Positions 25,071 through 33,878 are shown, counted from the stretch's first letter. The stretch is DNA of 44,936 nucleotides from Chlorobiota bacterium (GCA_028287785.1 JAQBOZ010000008.1:1-44936); one strand, 5' to 3'. Made by a program: numbers and translations. Notes: a model not told the origin generated them from the sequence alone.

Positions 25071-26444
25071 TCAGCCCTCGCCGCCGCTCGATTCGGTCTC
25101 CGCCGTCTCAGGCTCGGTTGTGCCGGCCGTCTCGGCCTCCTGCGACGCTGCCTGGGCGGCTGCCAGTGCCGCCGTCTGCTCCTTTGCCAGCTCGCGGTCC
25201 TCGACCTCATCCACCGTCGCGTAGTCCTCGAGGAACTGGATCGCCTTTTCGGCGAGGATGCGATCGCGGATCTTGTCCGATTTCTTGAAGTAGCCCAGGA
25301 GCGTCTCGTAGTCGATTCCGGTGCGCTGCGATTCCAGATCGGCCAGCCCCTCGTAATCCACGTCATCGGCCTGAAGGTCTTCCTGATCGATGATCATATC
25401 GCGGAGGATAGCCCAGCGGACGGTCCTCTCGGCGGTCGGCTGCATTTCCGCGGCGAACTTCGCCTGATCGAAATCCTTCGGCAGCTCCTTCTTCGGCCCG
25501 TTCTTCATCTCCTCGGCGAACGATTTCAGAACCTCCGCGACGAAGACATCGGGGACATCGAAGTTGCCGTGGCGCTCAATGATCGTGCCGATCAGCTCAT
25601 CGCGGAAATAGCCGGTGTAGCGGCGCTCGTACTCCGCCTCGACTCCCTGCTTGACATAATCGTTCAGGTCCGCCATGGTTGCGTCGGGGTCCTGCGTGGC
25701 CTTTTTCGCCAGCTCATCGTCCAGTTCCGGGAGGATCACCTTCTGGATCTCCTGCACCGTCACCTCGTAATTGTTTATCTCCGCCTCATCGCCGGTCGGC
25801 AGATCGATGCGGAAGGTATCGCCCACCCTGGTGTTCATGAGCGAGGCTTTCAGCTCCTGGTTGACATCCGGGCGGTTGAGAAACAGCCGGACATCGCGCA
25901 TCACATTCCCTTCCTGCGGCTGGTCATCCACCATCCGCTGAAGATCGATCCTGACGGCGTGGCTGCTGTCGGAAATCGATTCGGCCGTCTCGGTGGTGGA
26001 GTAGTTCTCCCTGATCCGCTCAAGCTCCGCCTGGATCTCCTCCTCCTCGACGATATGGAAGATCTTCTTGGCGGGGATTCCCTTGTACTCGCCCAGCTCC
26101 ACCTGCGGCATCACCTCGTAGGCGACGGTGAAATGGAGGCCGCCATCGGCGGTGGGGTGGATATGATTGATCTGCGGAGTGCCGATCGGGACGATCTTCT
26201 GCTCGTCGATCGCGCGCGAGAACTCCTTCTGAACGGCCTCCTCGTACGCTTCGTTCATCAGCGCCGGGCCGTACATCTTCTTGATCATCGCCAGCGGCAC
26301 ATGTCCCTTTCTGAAGCCGTTGATGGCTACATTCTTCTGGGCATTCTTCAAAGCCGAGGTCAGGTACGGCTCGATTTCCTCCTTCATGAGGGTGACGTCG
26401 AGCTCATGCTTGACGCTGTTGTTCTGGCGAATCGTGGATTCCAT
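25071..26444 (-). CDS. tig: Trigger factor (ribosome-associated chaperone)
   Basis: Trigger factor binds the ribosome exit tunnel and shields nascent chains. The N-terminal ribosome-binding domain has the signature NGFRKGHVP (G43-F44-R45-K46). The C-terminal helical chaperone arms span roughly residues 110-150 and 250-400. In the middle, where E. coli has an FKBP-type prolyl isomerase, the segment from about 150 to 240 (VRIDLQRMVDD...GDTFRIDLP) lacks the usual FKBP signature, so isomerase activity is doubtful. The acidic Glu/Thr-rich tail after residue 415 is low-complexity. ATG 26444 is the only good start. It leads the tig-clpP-clpX run and lies 120 bp downstream of tRNA-Leu. Confidence 0.95.
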   Translation of the reverse strand: MESTIRQNNSVKHELDVTLMKEEIEPYLTSALKNAQKNVAINGFRKGHVPLAMIKKMYGPALMNEAYEEAVQKEFSRAIDEQKIVPIGTPQINHIHPTADGGLHFTVAYEVMPQVELGEYKGIPAKKIFHIVEEEEIQAELERIRENYSTTETAESISDSSHAVRIDLQRMVDDQPQEGNVMRDVRLFLNRPDVNQELKASLMNTRVGDTFRIDLPTGDEAEINNYEVTVQEIQKVILPELDDELAKKATQDPDATMADLNDYVKQGVEAEYERRYTGYFRDELIGTIIERHGNFDVPDVFVAEVLKSFAEEMKNGPKKELPKDFDQAKFAAEMQPTAERTVRWAILRDMIIDQEDLQADDVDYEGLADLESQRTGIDYETLLGYFKKSDKIRDRILAEKAIQFLEDYATVDEVEDRELAKEQTAALAAAQAASQEAETAGTTEPETAETESSGGEG

Positions 26445-26563
26445 TATGCGATGTAGAGAATTGCGTAGAAAATATGTTGACTGATCAAATCGTATCCGGG
26501 ACCTGTCCGGCGATCCCGATTCCCCGGAATAGTTCCACGCCGGGGGAACTCAAAGGGGGGTAG

Positions 26564-26644
26564 TGCGGATGGAGGGACTCGAACCCACACGCCTTGCGGC
26601 ACCAGTTCCTAAGACTGGAGTGTCTGCCATTTCACCACATCCGC
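26564..26644 (-). tRNA. tRNA-Leu (anticodon UAG)
   Basis: The minus strand reads GCGGATG at the 5' end and CATCCGC-A at the 3' end (7-bp acceptor stem). The anticodon arm is CCAGT-CTTAGGA-ACTGG (anticodon TAG), and GTGGGTTCGAGTCCC gives the T arm. The variable arm (TGCCGCAAGGCGT) is long, as expected for a class II leucine tRNA. The length is 81 nt. The CCA end is not encoded: CTA follows the discriminator base. Confidence 0.96.
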
Positions 26645-26715
26645 GATATCGTCATCCGCCCGCGTGTTCCGCCCGGATGGCCGGAATGAGCAACGGAAGG
26701 CGTTTGTCAAGATTC

Positions 26716-26723
26716 CAAATATA
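26716..26723 (-). promoter_or_regulatory. TATATTTG promoter element upstream of tRNA-Leu
   Basis: The minus strand carries TATATTTG about 70 nt before the tRNA, identical to the ffs promoter element. A TTGACA hexamer (26710-26705) follows at once and could be the -35 of a second promoter, but its expected -10 position is poor. Which one is used is unclear. Confidence 0.4.
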
Positions 26724-26843
26724 CGAAAGGGGAGGCCCTTTGCTATGCTTCTCGCGGATCGATACAGAGAGAATCGGAATCGGGACAAACAGTAACGATC
26801 CGGCATGGGCCGCCTCCGATAGCCCGCCGATATCGAACGGCAT

Positions 26844-26853
26844 GCTATATTTG
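26844..26853 (+). promoter_or_regulatory. TATATTTG promoter element for the polysaccharide cluster
   Basis: GCTATATTTG, preceded by T (extended -10 form TGC-TATATT), lies about 140 nt before the first aminotransferase and fits TAnnTTTG. It diverges from the tRNA-side element at 26716-26723. No clear -35 or -33 box is visible. Confidence 0.45.
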
Positions 26854-26991
26854 TCGGCTCGACGATAGTTCAAAACAGGCTTTCGGCGGCGCGATCGGCG
26901 ATTTGCCCCCGTCCGGGGTCTCCCGATCGGCCCCATTCGCCGATCCGTTCTTCCATGCGCCTTCCGGCGCCCATTCCGGATGTCCCTTCCG

Positions 26992-28170
26992 ATGACCGTT
27001 CCATTGCTCGATCTGAAGGCCCAGTACGCTTCGCTGAAATCGGAACTGGATGCCGCGGTGCTTCGCGTGGCCGCCAGCCAGTACTTCATCCTTGGCCCGG
27101 AGGTGACGCGGCTGGAGCGGGAGATGGAGGAGTATCTCGGCGTGAAGCACGCGCTGGGGGTAAGCTCCGGCACCGACGCGCTTCTGCTGGCGCTGATGGG
27201 GCTTGGGATCACGGCGGGGGATGAGGTGATCGTCCCCACCTTCAGTTTCTTCGCCACGGCCGGCGTCGTCAGCCGTCTGGGGGCGCGTCCGGTCCTGGTG
27301 GATATCGATCCGCTCACATTCAATATCGACCCCGCGGCGGTGGAACGGGCCATCACGCCGCGAACAAAGGGGATTGTCCCGGTGCATCTCTACGGGCAGA
27401 GCGCCGCGATGGCGCCGCTGATGGAGATCGCCGGCCGGCATGGAATCGCGGTGATCGAGGATGGCGCGCAGGCTATCGGCGTCCGCGATGCCGACGGGCG
27501 TCGTGTCGGGGGCATCGGCACGGTGGGATGCTTCAGCTTCTTCCCCTCCAAGAACCTGGGCGCGTTCGGCGACGCGGGGCTGATCACGACCAACGATTCC
27601 GAGTTGTACGAGCTGATGCGGATCATGCGCGTCCACGGCGGCGAGCGGCGCTACTACCATTCGGTGATCGGCGGCAACTTCCGCCTCGATGAGATCCAGG
27701 CGGCGGTGCTGAACGTGAAGCTCCCCCACCTGGATGCCTGGAGTGAGGCGCGCCGCCGGAATGCCGCGCGCTACAACGAGCTGTTCGAATCGCGCGGGCT
27801 GAGCGAAGGCCCCGGCCGCATCGCGTTCGACGAGAAGAACCGTATTCTGACTCCGGCGGCCGTAAACGAGGCGGCGGGGGTGCCGGACCACCATATCTTC
27901 AATCAGTATGTGATCCGCTCCGAGCGGCGCGATGAGCTGAAGGCGTGGCTTACCGAGCGGGGAATCGGCAACGAGATCTACTATCCGGTGCCGTTCCACA
28001 TGCAGGAGTGCTTCAGCGATCTGGGCTACCGCCAGGGGGATTTTCCCGAGGCGGAGCGGGCCGCGCGCCAGGTGCTTGCCATCCCGGTCTACCCGGAGCT
28101 GACCGACGAACAGATTCAGTATGTCGTTGATGGTGTCGCGGAGTTCTGCGCATGCGTGGCAGACTGTTGA
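26992..28170 (+). CDS. DegT/DnrJ/EryC1-family sugar aminotransferase (1 of 3)
   Basis: This PLP enzyme would transaminate a keto-sugar nucleotide. The family opening VPLLDLKAQY, the SSGTDALLLAL phosphate-binding region, DEVIVPTFSFFATA, IVPVHLYGQ, IEDGAQAIG (Asp near 157) and the PLP lysine in FFPSKNLGAFGDAG (Lys187) are all present. The end matches the IPVYPELTDEQIQYV family motif. ATG 26992 fits the family start. ATG 26980 adds four residues. The FFPSKNLG form resembles WbpE/WlbC-type enzymes acting on UDP-3-keto sugars, but substrate cannot be fixed. It is the first gene of the cluster. Confidence 0.92.
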   Translation: MTVPLLDLKAQYASLKSELDAAVLRVAASQYFILGPEVTRLEREMEEYLGVKHALGVSSGTDALLLALMGLGITAGDEVIVPTFSFFATAGVVSRLGARPVLVDIDPLTFNIDPAAVERAITPRTKGIVPVHLYGQSAAMAPLMEIAGRHGIAVIEDGAQAIGVRDADGRRVGGIGTVGCFSFFPSKNLGAFGDAGLITTNDSELYELMRIMRVHGGERRYYHSVIGGNFRLDEIQAAVLNVKLPHLDAWSEARRRNAARYNELFESRGLSEGPGRIAFDEKNRILTPAAVNEAAGVPDHHIFNQYVIRSERRDELKAWLTERGIGNEIYYPVPFHMQECFSDLGYRQGDFPEAERAARQVLAIPVYPELTDEQIQYVVDGVAEFCACVADC

Positions 28171-28520
28171 AGGACACCTGCGCGGGGCGATGCCCCGCGC
28201 AGAAGCAATGACGCCCCGCTGGGGCTTGGGAGCGGGGCGGGAAATCCTGATGTATGTTCTTCAAGCCCCGGAGGGGCGCAATCCCTGGTGCGCGGGGCAT
28301 GGCCCCACGCAGGAGCAATGACGCCCCGTTGGGGCTTGGGAGCGGGACGGGAAATCCTGATGTATGTTCTTCAAGCCCTGGAGGGGCGCAATCTCTGGTG
28401 CGCGGGGCATGGCCCCGCGCAGAAGCTCTCCGTTGGGGCAGAAAATCCCGCTGTATTCTCCTCAAGCCCCGGAGGGGCGCAATATCTGTGCGTGGGGCCT
28501 GGCCCTGCGAGGAATCACAA
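28171..28520. repeat. Family A tandem array (110-bp period)
   Basis: TGCGCGGGGC blocks begin at 28179, 28289 and 28399 (exactly 110 bp apart) and a shortened fourth at 28489. Each unit holds a TGCGCGGGGC...GCCCCGCGCA hairpin, a CGCCCCGCTGGGGCTTGGGA module, a spacer (GGAAATCCTGATGTATGTTC), and CAAGCCCCGGAGGGGCGCAAT. Units 1 and 2 differ at few positions, so duplication is recent. It fills the gap between two aminotransferase genes. Some frames stay open through it, but the translation is repetitive and not credible as protein. Confidence 0.9.
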
Positions 28521-28535
28521 TCAAGTCCCGATAGT

Positions 28536-29660
28536 ATGAATGTTCCCTTTGTCGACCTGAAAGCTCAGTACCAGACGATCAAGCCGGAGATGGACGCGGC
28601 GATCGAGGAGATCATCTCCAACACGGCGTTTATCGGCGGCAAGGCCGTCAGGACGTTCGAGGAGGAGTTTGCGGCATACCTCGGCGTCCCGCATTGCGTG
28701 GGCGTTGCCAACGGCACCGAGGCGATCGAGATAGCCCTTCGCGCGCTGGGCGTCGGCCCCGGCGATGAGGTGATCGTCCCGGCAAATACATTTATCGCCA
28801 CGTCGGAGGCCGTCACCTCGGCCGGCGCCACGGTGGTCCTCGCCGACAGCGATCCCGATTATTATACGCTCGATCCCGAGGACTTCCGCCGGAAGATCAC
28901 GCCGCGCACGAAGGCGGTGATCCCGGTCCATCTCTACGGCCAGCCGGCGGACATGGACGCCATCACGGCGATCGCCCGCGAGCACGATCTGCTGGTGATC
29001 GAGGATACATCGCAGGCGCAGGGGGCCCGCTACAAGGGGCGGAGGGTCGGCTCGATCGGCGATGCCGGCACGTTCAGCTTCTATCCGGGGAAAAATCTGG
29101 GCGCCTACGGCGATGCCGGCGCGATCGTCTTCAGGGACGCTGCGGCGGCGCAGTTCGCCCGCACCTACGCGGGGCATGGAAGCATCGTCAAGTATCATCA
29201 TATCATGGAAGGACGCAACAGCCGTCTGGACGGGCTTCAGGCCGCCGTGCTGACGGTGAAGCTGCGCCATCTGGATGCCTGGAGCGATGCCCGCCGCCGG
29301 AACGCCGCGCTCTACACGGAGCTGCTGGCCGATATCGACGGCGTGACCGCGCCGAAGATCGCCGATTACGCGGAGCCGGTCTTCCATCTCTACGTGATCC
29401 GCCTCGCCGATCGCGAGAATGTGCAGAACCGTCTGGCGGAGCGGGGCATCTCCACGGCGATTCATTATCCCATCTCCATTCCATCGCTTGAAGCCTATCG
29501 CCATCTGGGGCATGCTGCGAGCGATTTTCCGGTCGCCAACGGCCAGATGGGAGAGATCCTCTCGCTGCCGATGTATCCCGAGCTGACCCCCGAGATGATA
29601 CGGTATACGGTCGCCGAGCTGCGGGAAGCGGTGGCCGCATCGAACCTGGTGGGGCAGTAG
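28536..29660 (+). CDS. DegT/DnrJ/EryC1-family sugar aminotransferase (2 of 3)
   Basis: A 374-residue PLP-dependent sugar aminotransferase. ATG 28536 begins the family opening MNVPFVDLKAQY. The frame stays open upstream only through repeat DNA. Motifs are [47 protein letters not shown] (Asp157) and the PLP lysine in [15 protein letters not shown] (Lys186). It is closer to the third copy than to the first ([10 protein letters not shown] in both). It may use dTDP-3-keto-6-deoxyhexose or another keto-sugar. The step it serves relative to copy 3 is unclear. The nearest upstream sequence is the family A array. Confidence 0.92.
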   Translation: MNVPFVDLKAQYQTIKPEMDAAIEEIISNTAFIGGKAVRTFEEEFAAYLGVPHCVGVANGTEAIEIALRALGVGPGDEVIVPANTFIATSEAVTSAGATVVLADSDPDYYTLDPEDFRRKITPRTKAVIPVHLYGQPADMDAITAIAREHDLLVIEDTSQAQGARYKGRRVGSIGDAGTFSFYPGKNLGAYGDAGAIVFRDAAAAQFARTYAGHGSIVKYHHIMEGRNSRLDGLQAAVLTVKLRHLDAWSDARRRNAALYTELLADIDGVTAPKIADYAEPVFHLYVIRLADRENVQNRLAERGISTAIHYPISIPSLEAYRHLGHAASDFPVANGQMGEILSLPMYPELTPEMIRYTVAELREAVAASNLVGQ

Positions 29661-29742
29661 ACGCAGGCAGCAAACGTCCCGGAGGGGAGATGGGCGGGCT
29701 GCCCGTTGTTCCGGGGACTTCACGCATTGGAGGGAGTGGTCG

Positions 29743-30696
29743 ATGGAGTGTCTTGTCACCGGCGGCGCCGGGTTTATCGGGACCAACATTGTGCGCGGGC
29801 TTATCGAGCGGGGCGATCGCGTCCGCGTGCTCGATAATTTCGCGACCGGCAAGCGGGAGAACCTGAAGGATATCCCCGACGGCGTGGAGCTGATCGAGGG
29901 GGATATCCGCTCCTACCATCTGGTGCGGGAGGCGGTGGAGGGGGTCGATGTGGTGTTTCACGAGGCGGCGCTTCCGTCGGTGCCCCGCTCCATCAAGGAC
30001 CCCATCACGACGCACGAAGTGGGGACCAACGGCACCCTCAACATCCTCCAGGCCGCGCGGGATTGCGGCGTGCGGCGGATCGTCTTCGCGGGAAGCTCCT
30101 CGGTCTACGGCAACACGCAGGTCCTTCCAAAGCACGAAGGGCTGATGCCGGCACCGCTCTCTCCCTACGCCGTCTCCAAGCTCACCGGGGAGAACTACTG
30201 CCGCGTCTTCTTCCAGTTGTACGGCCTGGAAACCGTCGCGCTCCGCTACTTCAATGTCTTCGGCCCGCGGCAGGACCCCACCAGCCAGTACTCGGCGGTG
30301 ATCCCGAAGTTCATCGAGCTGATGCGCGCCGGGGAGCGGCCGACCATCTACGGCGATGGCGAGCAGTCCAGGGACTTCACCTATATCGACAATGTGGTCC
30401 ACGCTAACATCCTGGCGGCGACCACCGACACGGGGGTTGCCGGTGAGGTCTTCAACGTGGCCTGCGGCGAGCGGACCACGCTGAACCAGCTTGTGGCGGC
30501 GCTCAACGGCACGCTGGGGACATCGGTGGAGCCGATGTACACGGAGCGGAAGATGGGGGATGTGCAGCACTCGTTCGCTTCGATCGAGAAGTTCAGGCTG
30601 GCGACCGGCTACACGCCGCTTGTGGGGTTCGAGGAGGGGGTGCGCCGCACTGCCGCCTGGTACTGCACGCGGGAGGCCGGGGCGGCGATCCCGTGA
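29743..30696 (+). CDS. NAD-dependent sugar-nucleotide 4-epimerase (WbpP-like SDR)
   Basis: An extended short-chain dehydrogenase of 317 residues: TGGAGFIG (6-13) binds NAD, and SSS with YAVSK (Tyr142, Lys146) is the catalytic set. FGPRQDPTSQYSAVIPKF and DGEQSRDFTYIDNV match the UDP-GlcNAc/GalNAc 4-epimerase branch (WbpP, Gne type), as does LPSVPRSIKDP. GGAGGGAG lies 6-8 nt before ATG 29743. It would supply UDP-GalNAc or a uronic acid relative to the polysaccharide. Exact substrate cannot be read from sequence. Confidence 0.88.
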   Translation: MECLVTGGAGFIGTNIVRGLIERGDRVRVLDNFATGKRENLKDIPDGVELIEGDIRSYHLVREAVEGVDVVFHEAALPSVPRSIKDPITTHEVGTNGTLNILQAARDCGVRRIVFAGSSSVYGNTQVLPKHEGLMPAPLSPYAVSKLTGENYCRVFFQLYGLETVALRYFNVFGPRQDPTSQYSAVIPKFIELMRAGERPTIYGDGEQSRDFTYIDNVVHANILAATTDTGVAGEVFNVACGERTTLNQLVAALNGTLGTSVEPMYTERKMGDVQHSFASIEKFRLATGYTPLVGFEEGVRRTAAWYCTREAGAAIP

Positions 30697-30733
30697 TAGC
30701 GCGATGGCTCAATCATTTACGAACGGACAGACG

Positions 30734-31759
30734 ATGAACGTAGTAGTAACCGGCGGATGCGGATTTATCGGATCGAATCTGATCCATCATCTCATCGACC
30801 GCCATCCCGACTGGACGGTGACCAATATCGACTCGCTCACCTACGCCGCCGACGAGCGGAACCTGGACGGGCTGGAGGGGGAGGAGCGCTACCGCTTCCG
30901 GAAGCTGGATATCACCGATCGCGGCGCCGTGCGCGCCCTGCTGGCGGAGGCGCGCCCCGGGGCGATCATCCATCTGGCCGCGGAATCGCACGTGGACAAC
31001 AGCATCAAGGGGCCGGAGCAGTTCATCATGACCAATGTGGTCGGCACGTTCAACCTGCTCGAAGAGGCCCGCCAGCTCTGGGCCGGCGATCCATCTCCTC
31101 GCTTCATCCACGTTTCAACCGACGAAGTGTATGGGGCGCTCGGGGATGAGGGGGCGTTCAACGAGGAGACGCCATACGCGCCGAATTCCCCCTACTCCGC
31201 GTCGAAGGCGGGGAGCGATCATCTGGCCCGCGCGTGGCATCACACCTACGGGATGAACGTGATGATCACCAACTGCTCCAACAACTACGGCCCGCGCCAG
31301 CATCGCGAGAAGCTTATCCCGACGGTGATATCGACAGCGCTGGCCCACCGGCCCATCCCGATCTACGGCCAGGGGCTGAACGTCCGGGACTGGCTCTACG
31401 TTGCCGATCACTGCAACGCCATCGATCTGGTCCTTGCCTCCGGTCGCCCCGGCGAATCGTATGTTGTAGGGGGACGGAACGAGTGGCGGAATATCGATCT
31501 TGTGCGGCTCCTCTGCCGTCTTCTCGACGAAGAGGTGGGGGATGGCCCGGAAGGTGGCTACGCATCGCTGATGACGTTTGTGACCGATCGGCTGGGGCAT
31601 GATGCCCGCTACGCGATCGATGCGACGAAGATGGAAACCGAGCTTGGCTGGCGCGCGGCAACGGCGTTCGAGGAGGGGTTGCGGCGCACGGTCCGCTGGT
31701 ACTGCCGGCAGATTCTCCCCGAGCGTGAGCGGACGATGCCGGGGGAACGCACCTCCTGA
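30734..31759 (+). CDS. rfbB: dTDP-glucose 4,6-dehydratase RmlB
   Basis: RmlB makes dTDP-4-keto-6-deoxyglucose, the common precursor of many deoxy sugars. TGGCGFIGS (6-14) binds NAD. The dehydratase triad TDE (129-131, in HVSTDEVYG) and YSASK (Tyr154, Lys158) are intact. NIDSLTYAADERNL, HLAAESHVDNSI and NCSNNYGPRQHREKLIP are specific RmlB signatures. ATG 30734 gives 341 residues. In-frame ATG 30704 would add ten. It starts 37 nt after the epimerase. No RmlA is in the window, so dTDP-glucose must come from elsewhere. Confidence 0.96.
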   Translation: MNVVVTGGCGFIGSNLIHHLIDRHPDWTVTNIDSLTYAADERNLDGLEGEERYRFRKLDITDRGAVRALLAEARPGAIIHLAAESHVDNSIKGPEQFIMTNVVGTFNLLEEARQLWAGDPSPRFIHVSTDEVYGALGDEGAFNEETPYAPNSPYSASKAGSDHLARAWHHTYGMNVMITNCSNNYGPRQHREKLIPTVISTALAHRPIPIYGQGLNVRDWLYVADHCNAIDLVLASGRPGESYVVGGRNEWRNIDLVRLLCRLLDEEVGDGPEGGYASLMTFVTDRLGHDARYAIDATKMETELGWRAATAFEEGLRRTVRWYCRQILPERERTMPGERTS

Positions 31760-31796
31760 GCTGATGCCTGGATCAATGTGCATGGGTTGTATCTCA

Positions 31797-31901
31797 TGCA
31801 GGAGCCGTGGCGCCCCGTTGGGGCTTGAGGACGGGAGGATCGTATCTTCCCAAGCCCCGGAGGGGCGCAATCCCTGCTGCGCGGGGCATGGCCCCGCGCA
31901 G
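31797..31901. repeat. Family A repeat, one full unit
   Basis: The order is the same as a unit of the 28179 array: TGCAGGAGCC, CGCCCCGTTGGGGCTTG, a 22-nt spacer that differs from the array spacer (GACGGGAGGATCGTATCTTC), CAAGCCCCGGAGGGGCGCAATCCCTG, then TGCGCGGGGCATGGCCCCGCGCA. It separates rfbB from the ketoisomerase gene. Confidence 0.88.
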
Positions 31902-31926
31902 ATCATGTACCGAGGATAGAGCCATT

Positions 31927-32388
31927 ATGAAAAGCGAGAGTAACGCGATCGAGCCGGTCACACCGGTCACTCCCGAGGTATCAGGGGAAGGGCCGCGGTT
32001 GATGCAGTTCTCGAAGCTGGGGGATTCATCCATCGGGTTTATCACGGTGGCCGAGGGGGAGAGCATCCCGTTCGAGATTCGTCGTGTCTACTGGACCTAT
32101 TACACGCCGCAGGATGTTCAGCGTGGGCGGCATGCCCATCATCATCTCCGGCAGATCCTGATCGCGGCGGCGGGAACCATCCTGATCCGCACCGAAATGG
32201 CCGACGGCCGGAGCGGTCAGTATCCTCTCGATACCCCCTGGACCGGCCTCTACATGCCCCCGCACTGCTGGCATACGATGGACTTCTCCCACAATGCCGT
32301 GCTCCTCTGCCTTGCCTCGATGGAGTACAGCGAGAATGATTACATCAGGGATTACCAGGAGTTCAGGCGGATGGGCGGTCGCGCATGA
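31927..32388 (+). CDS. dTDP-sugar 3,4-ketoisomerase (FdtA/QdtA/WxcM family)
   Basis: This cupin isomerase moves the keto group of dTDP-4-keto-6-deoxyglucose to C3. The protein (153 aa) has the active-site pattern RRVYWTYY, then QRGRHAHHHLRQILIAAAG with His69 and His71, and PHCWHTM near residue 120, all family hallmarks. ATG 31927 is used, although the frame is open further through repeat DNA. Whether the product is the galacto (FdtA) or gluco (QdtA) epimer cannot be told from sequence. It is followed two genes later by a matching aminotransferase and formyltransferase. Confidence 0.92.
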   Translation: MKSESNAIEPVTPVTPEVSGEGPRLMQFSKLGDSSIGFITVAEGESIPFEIRRVYWTYYTPQDVQRGRHAHHHLRQILIAAAGTILIRTEMADGRSGQYPLDTPWTGLYMPPHCWHTMDFSHNAVLLCLASMEYSENDYIRDYQEFRRMGGRA

Positions 32389-32492
32389 TTTCCCTTCCGT
32401 GAGCGATCCATCCCGGATAAAAAATCCGTAACAACCGGCCCCCTGAAGATAGCAGTTGCGAATGGCCGGGAGTTATCCTAACATCTGCCCCG

Positions 32493-33878
32493 ATGTCCAG
32501 TCTCTTATCCCATGGTTGGGTCCGGGGCGATAGGCAATCCACGCTCTCCAGCCCGGCGATAGAGCCGGACATCCCCTCGAATCCCCCGAACGGAGGCCGA
32601 TCCGACGCCCCCGTTGTATCCTTTCGGAATCTCGTGATGTCGTTCGTTCCCGGCCTTCAGTCTCCTCGGAATAACAACGATGACCAGGGCGAACTCTCTG
32701 TTTCCGTCCCGGCCGGCGATGCCGCGTCCGCCACGGCTCCGGCTCCCTCGGGGGAGGCATCGCGCACCGGACGGTTCTATCATCCCGAGATCGACGCGCT
32801 CCGCTTTCTGGCCTTTCTGGCCGTGCTGGTCCATCACGCATTTCCTCCCGACGCGGCCACCTATGTAGGCTTCGGCTTTTCAACCGGCGTTGCCGCATGG
32901 ATCACCGCCGTGATCCGCTCGGGTGGCTTCGGCGTGGATCTCTTTCTGGGTCTCAGCGCCTATCTGATCACCGAGCTGCTGGTTCGCGAGCACGCGAAGC
33001 GTGGGAAGATCGATATCCGCGCCTTCTACATCCGGCGGGCGCTCAGGATCTGGCCGCTCTATTTCGCCTTCCTCGCCACCGTGATCCTTATCCTCCCTCA
33101 TCTCCTCCGTCACGAACAGTTGTCGACGATACAGAGCGTGGGATATCTCACCTTCCTGGGGAACTGGACATGCACGCTCTTCGGCTATCCGGCATCGGTG
33201 GCGGCGCCGCTCTGGAGCGTTTCGATCGAGGAGCAGTTTTATCTGATGTGGCCGTTTCTGCTGGCGCTTATCGGCATCCGGCGGGTTCGGGGGCTGGCGC
33301 TTTCGCTCCTTGCCATCGCCACGCTCACCAGGGTGGTGCTGGTGATGCAGGGGGTGGGGCATCCGGGGATCTGGTGCAACACCTTCGCGCGGCTGGATGC
33401 GATTGCCGGCGGCGCGCTGCTGGCGGCCCTGCTCCGTGGCGGGGCGCCGTCGCTGAAAGGGGGGATGCGGCTGCTGATGGCCGCCGGCGGGGTGTTCCTC
33501 TTCGTCCTGGCGGCGCGCTATGGATCGTTCGATGGCGCGGCCTCCCTCTACACCTATCCCGCGGCGGCGGCGGCATCGCTGCTGGTTCTCATTTCGGTGC
33601 TCCGGCCGATGGGCTCGCGGCAGCCGGTGATGGCCTCGCGACCGCTTCTCTATCTGGGGAAGATATCCTACGGGCTGTATGTGTTTCATCTGCTGGCGCT
33701 GGCCGTTGCCGCGCGGCTGATCGACACGACCATGATCCCCGGCCTGCTCGGGGTCCGTTTCTGCCTGGCGCTGCTGATCGCCATCGCCATCGCTGCCGGA
33801 TCGTACCGATGGCTGGAGGAGCCGTTTCTCCGCCTGAAGTCGCGATTTACGTATGTCAACTCCCGGCCGGTCCGGTGA
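32493..33878 (+). CDS. Acyltransferase 3 family membrane O-acyltransferase (OafA/YrhL type)
   Basis: A multi-helix membrane protein that would add acetyl or similar groups to a glycan. The motif set is RFYHPEIDALRFLAFLAVLVHH (His, N-terminal, in parts), GGFGVDLFLGLSAYLI (the FFVLSG-like loop), RRALRIWPLYF, and WSVSIEEQFYLMWP. About ten helices follow. The first 85 residues up to FYHPEID are polar, Pro/Ser-rich and not part of the family. Starts at 32493 (461 aa) or 32637 (413 aa) are both possible, with no strong ribosome site at either. Its product would be O-acylated O-antigen or a similar polymer. Confidence 0.9.
   Translation: MSSLLSHGWVRGDRQSTLSSPAIEPDIPSNPPNGGRSDAPVVSFRNLVMSFVPGLQSPRNNNDDQGELSVSVPAGDAASATAPAPSGEASRTGRFYHPEIDALRFLAFLAVLVHHAFPPDAATYVGFGFSTGVAAWITAVIRSGGFGVDLFLGLSAYLITELLVREHAKRGKIDIRAFYIRRALRIWPLYFAFLATVILILPHLLRHEQLSTIQSVGYLTFLGNWTCTLFGYPASVAAPLWSVSIEEQFYLMWPFLLALIGIRRVRGLALSLLAIATLTRVVLVMQGVGHPGIWCNTFARLDAIAGGALLAALLRGGAPSLKGGMRLLMAAGGVFLFVLAARYGSFDGAASLYTYPAAAAASLLVLISVLRPMGSRQPVMASRPLLYLGKISYGLYVFHLLALAVAARLIDTTMIPGLLGVRFCLALLIAIAIAAGSYRWLEEPFLRLKSRFTYVNSRPVR

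Noticed and set aside
26531-26550. Terminator hairpin between tRNA-Leu and tig
   Set aside because: AGTTCC pairs with GGAACT over only 6 bp with no T run, which is too weak to list as a feature.
28171-28520. CRISPR array at the 110-bp repeats
   Set aside because: Repeat and spacer parts are all repeated, the period is too long, and no cas genes are present.
28254-28535. N-terminal extension of the second aminotransferase through the repeats
   Set aside because: The translation is repetitive (RRGAIPGARG-like) and the family start lies at ATG 28536.
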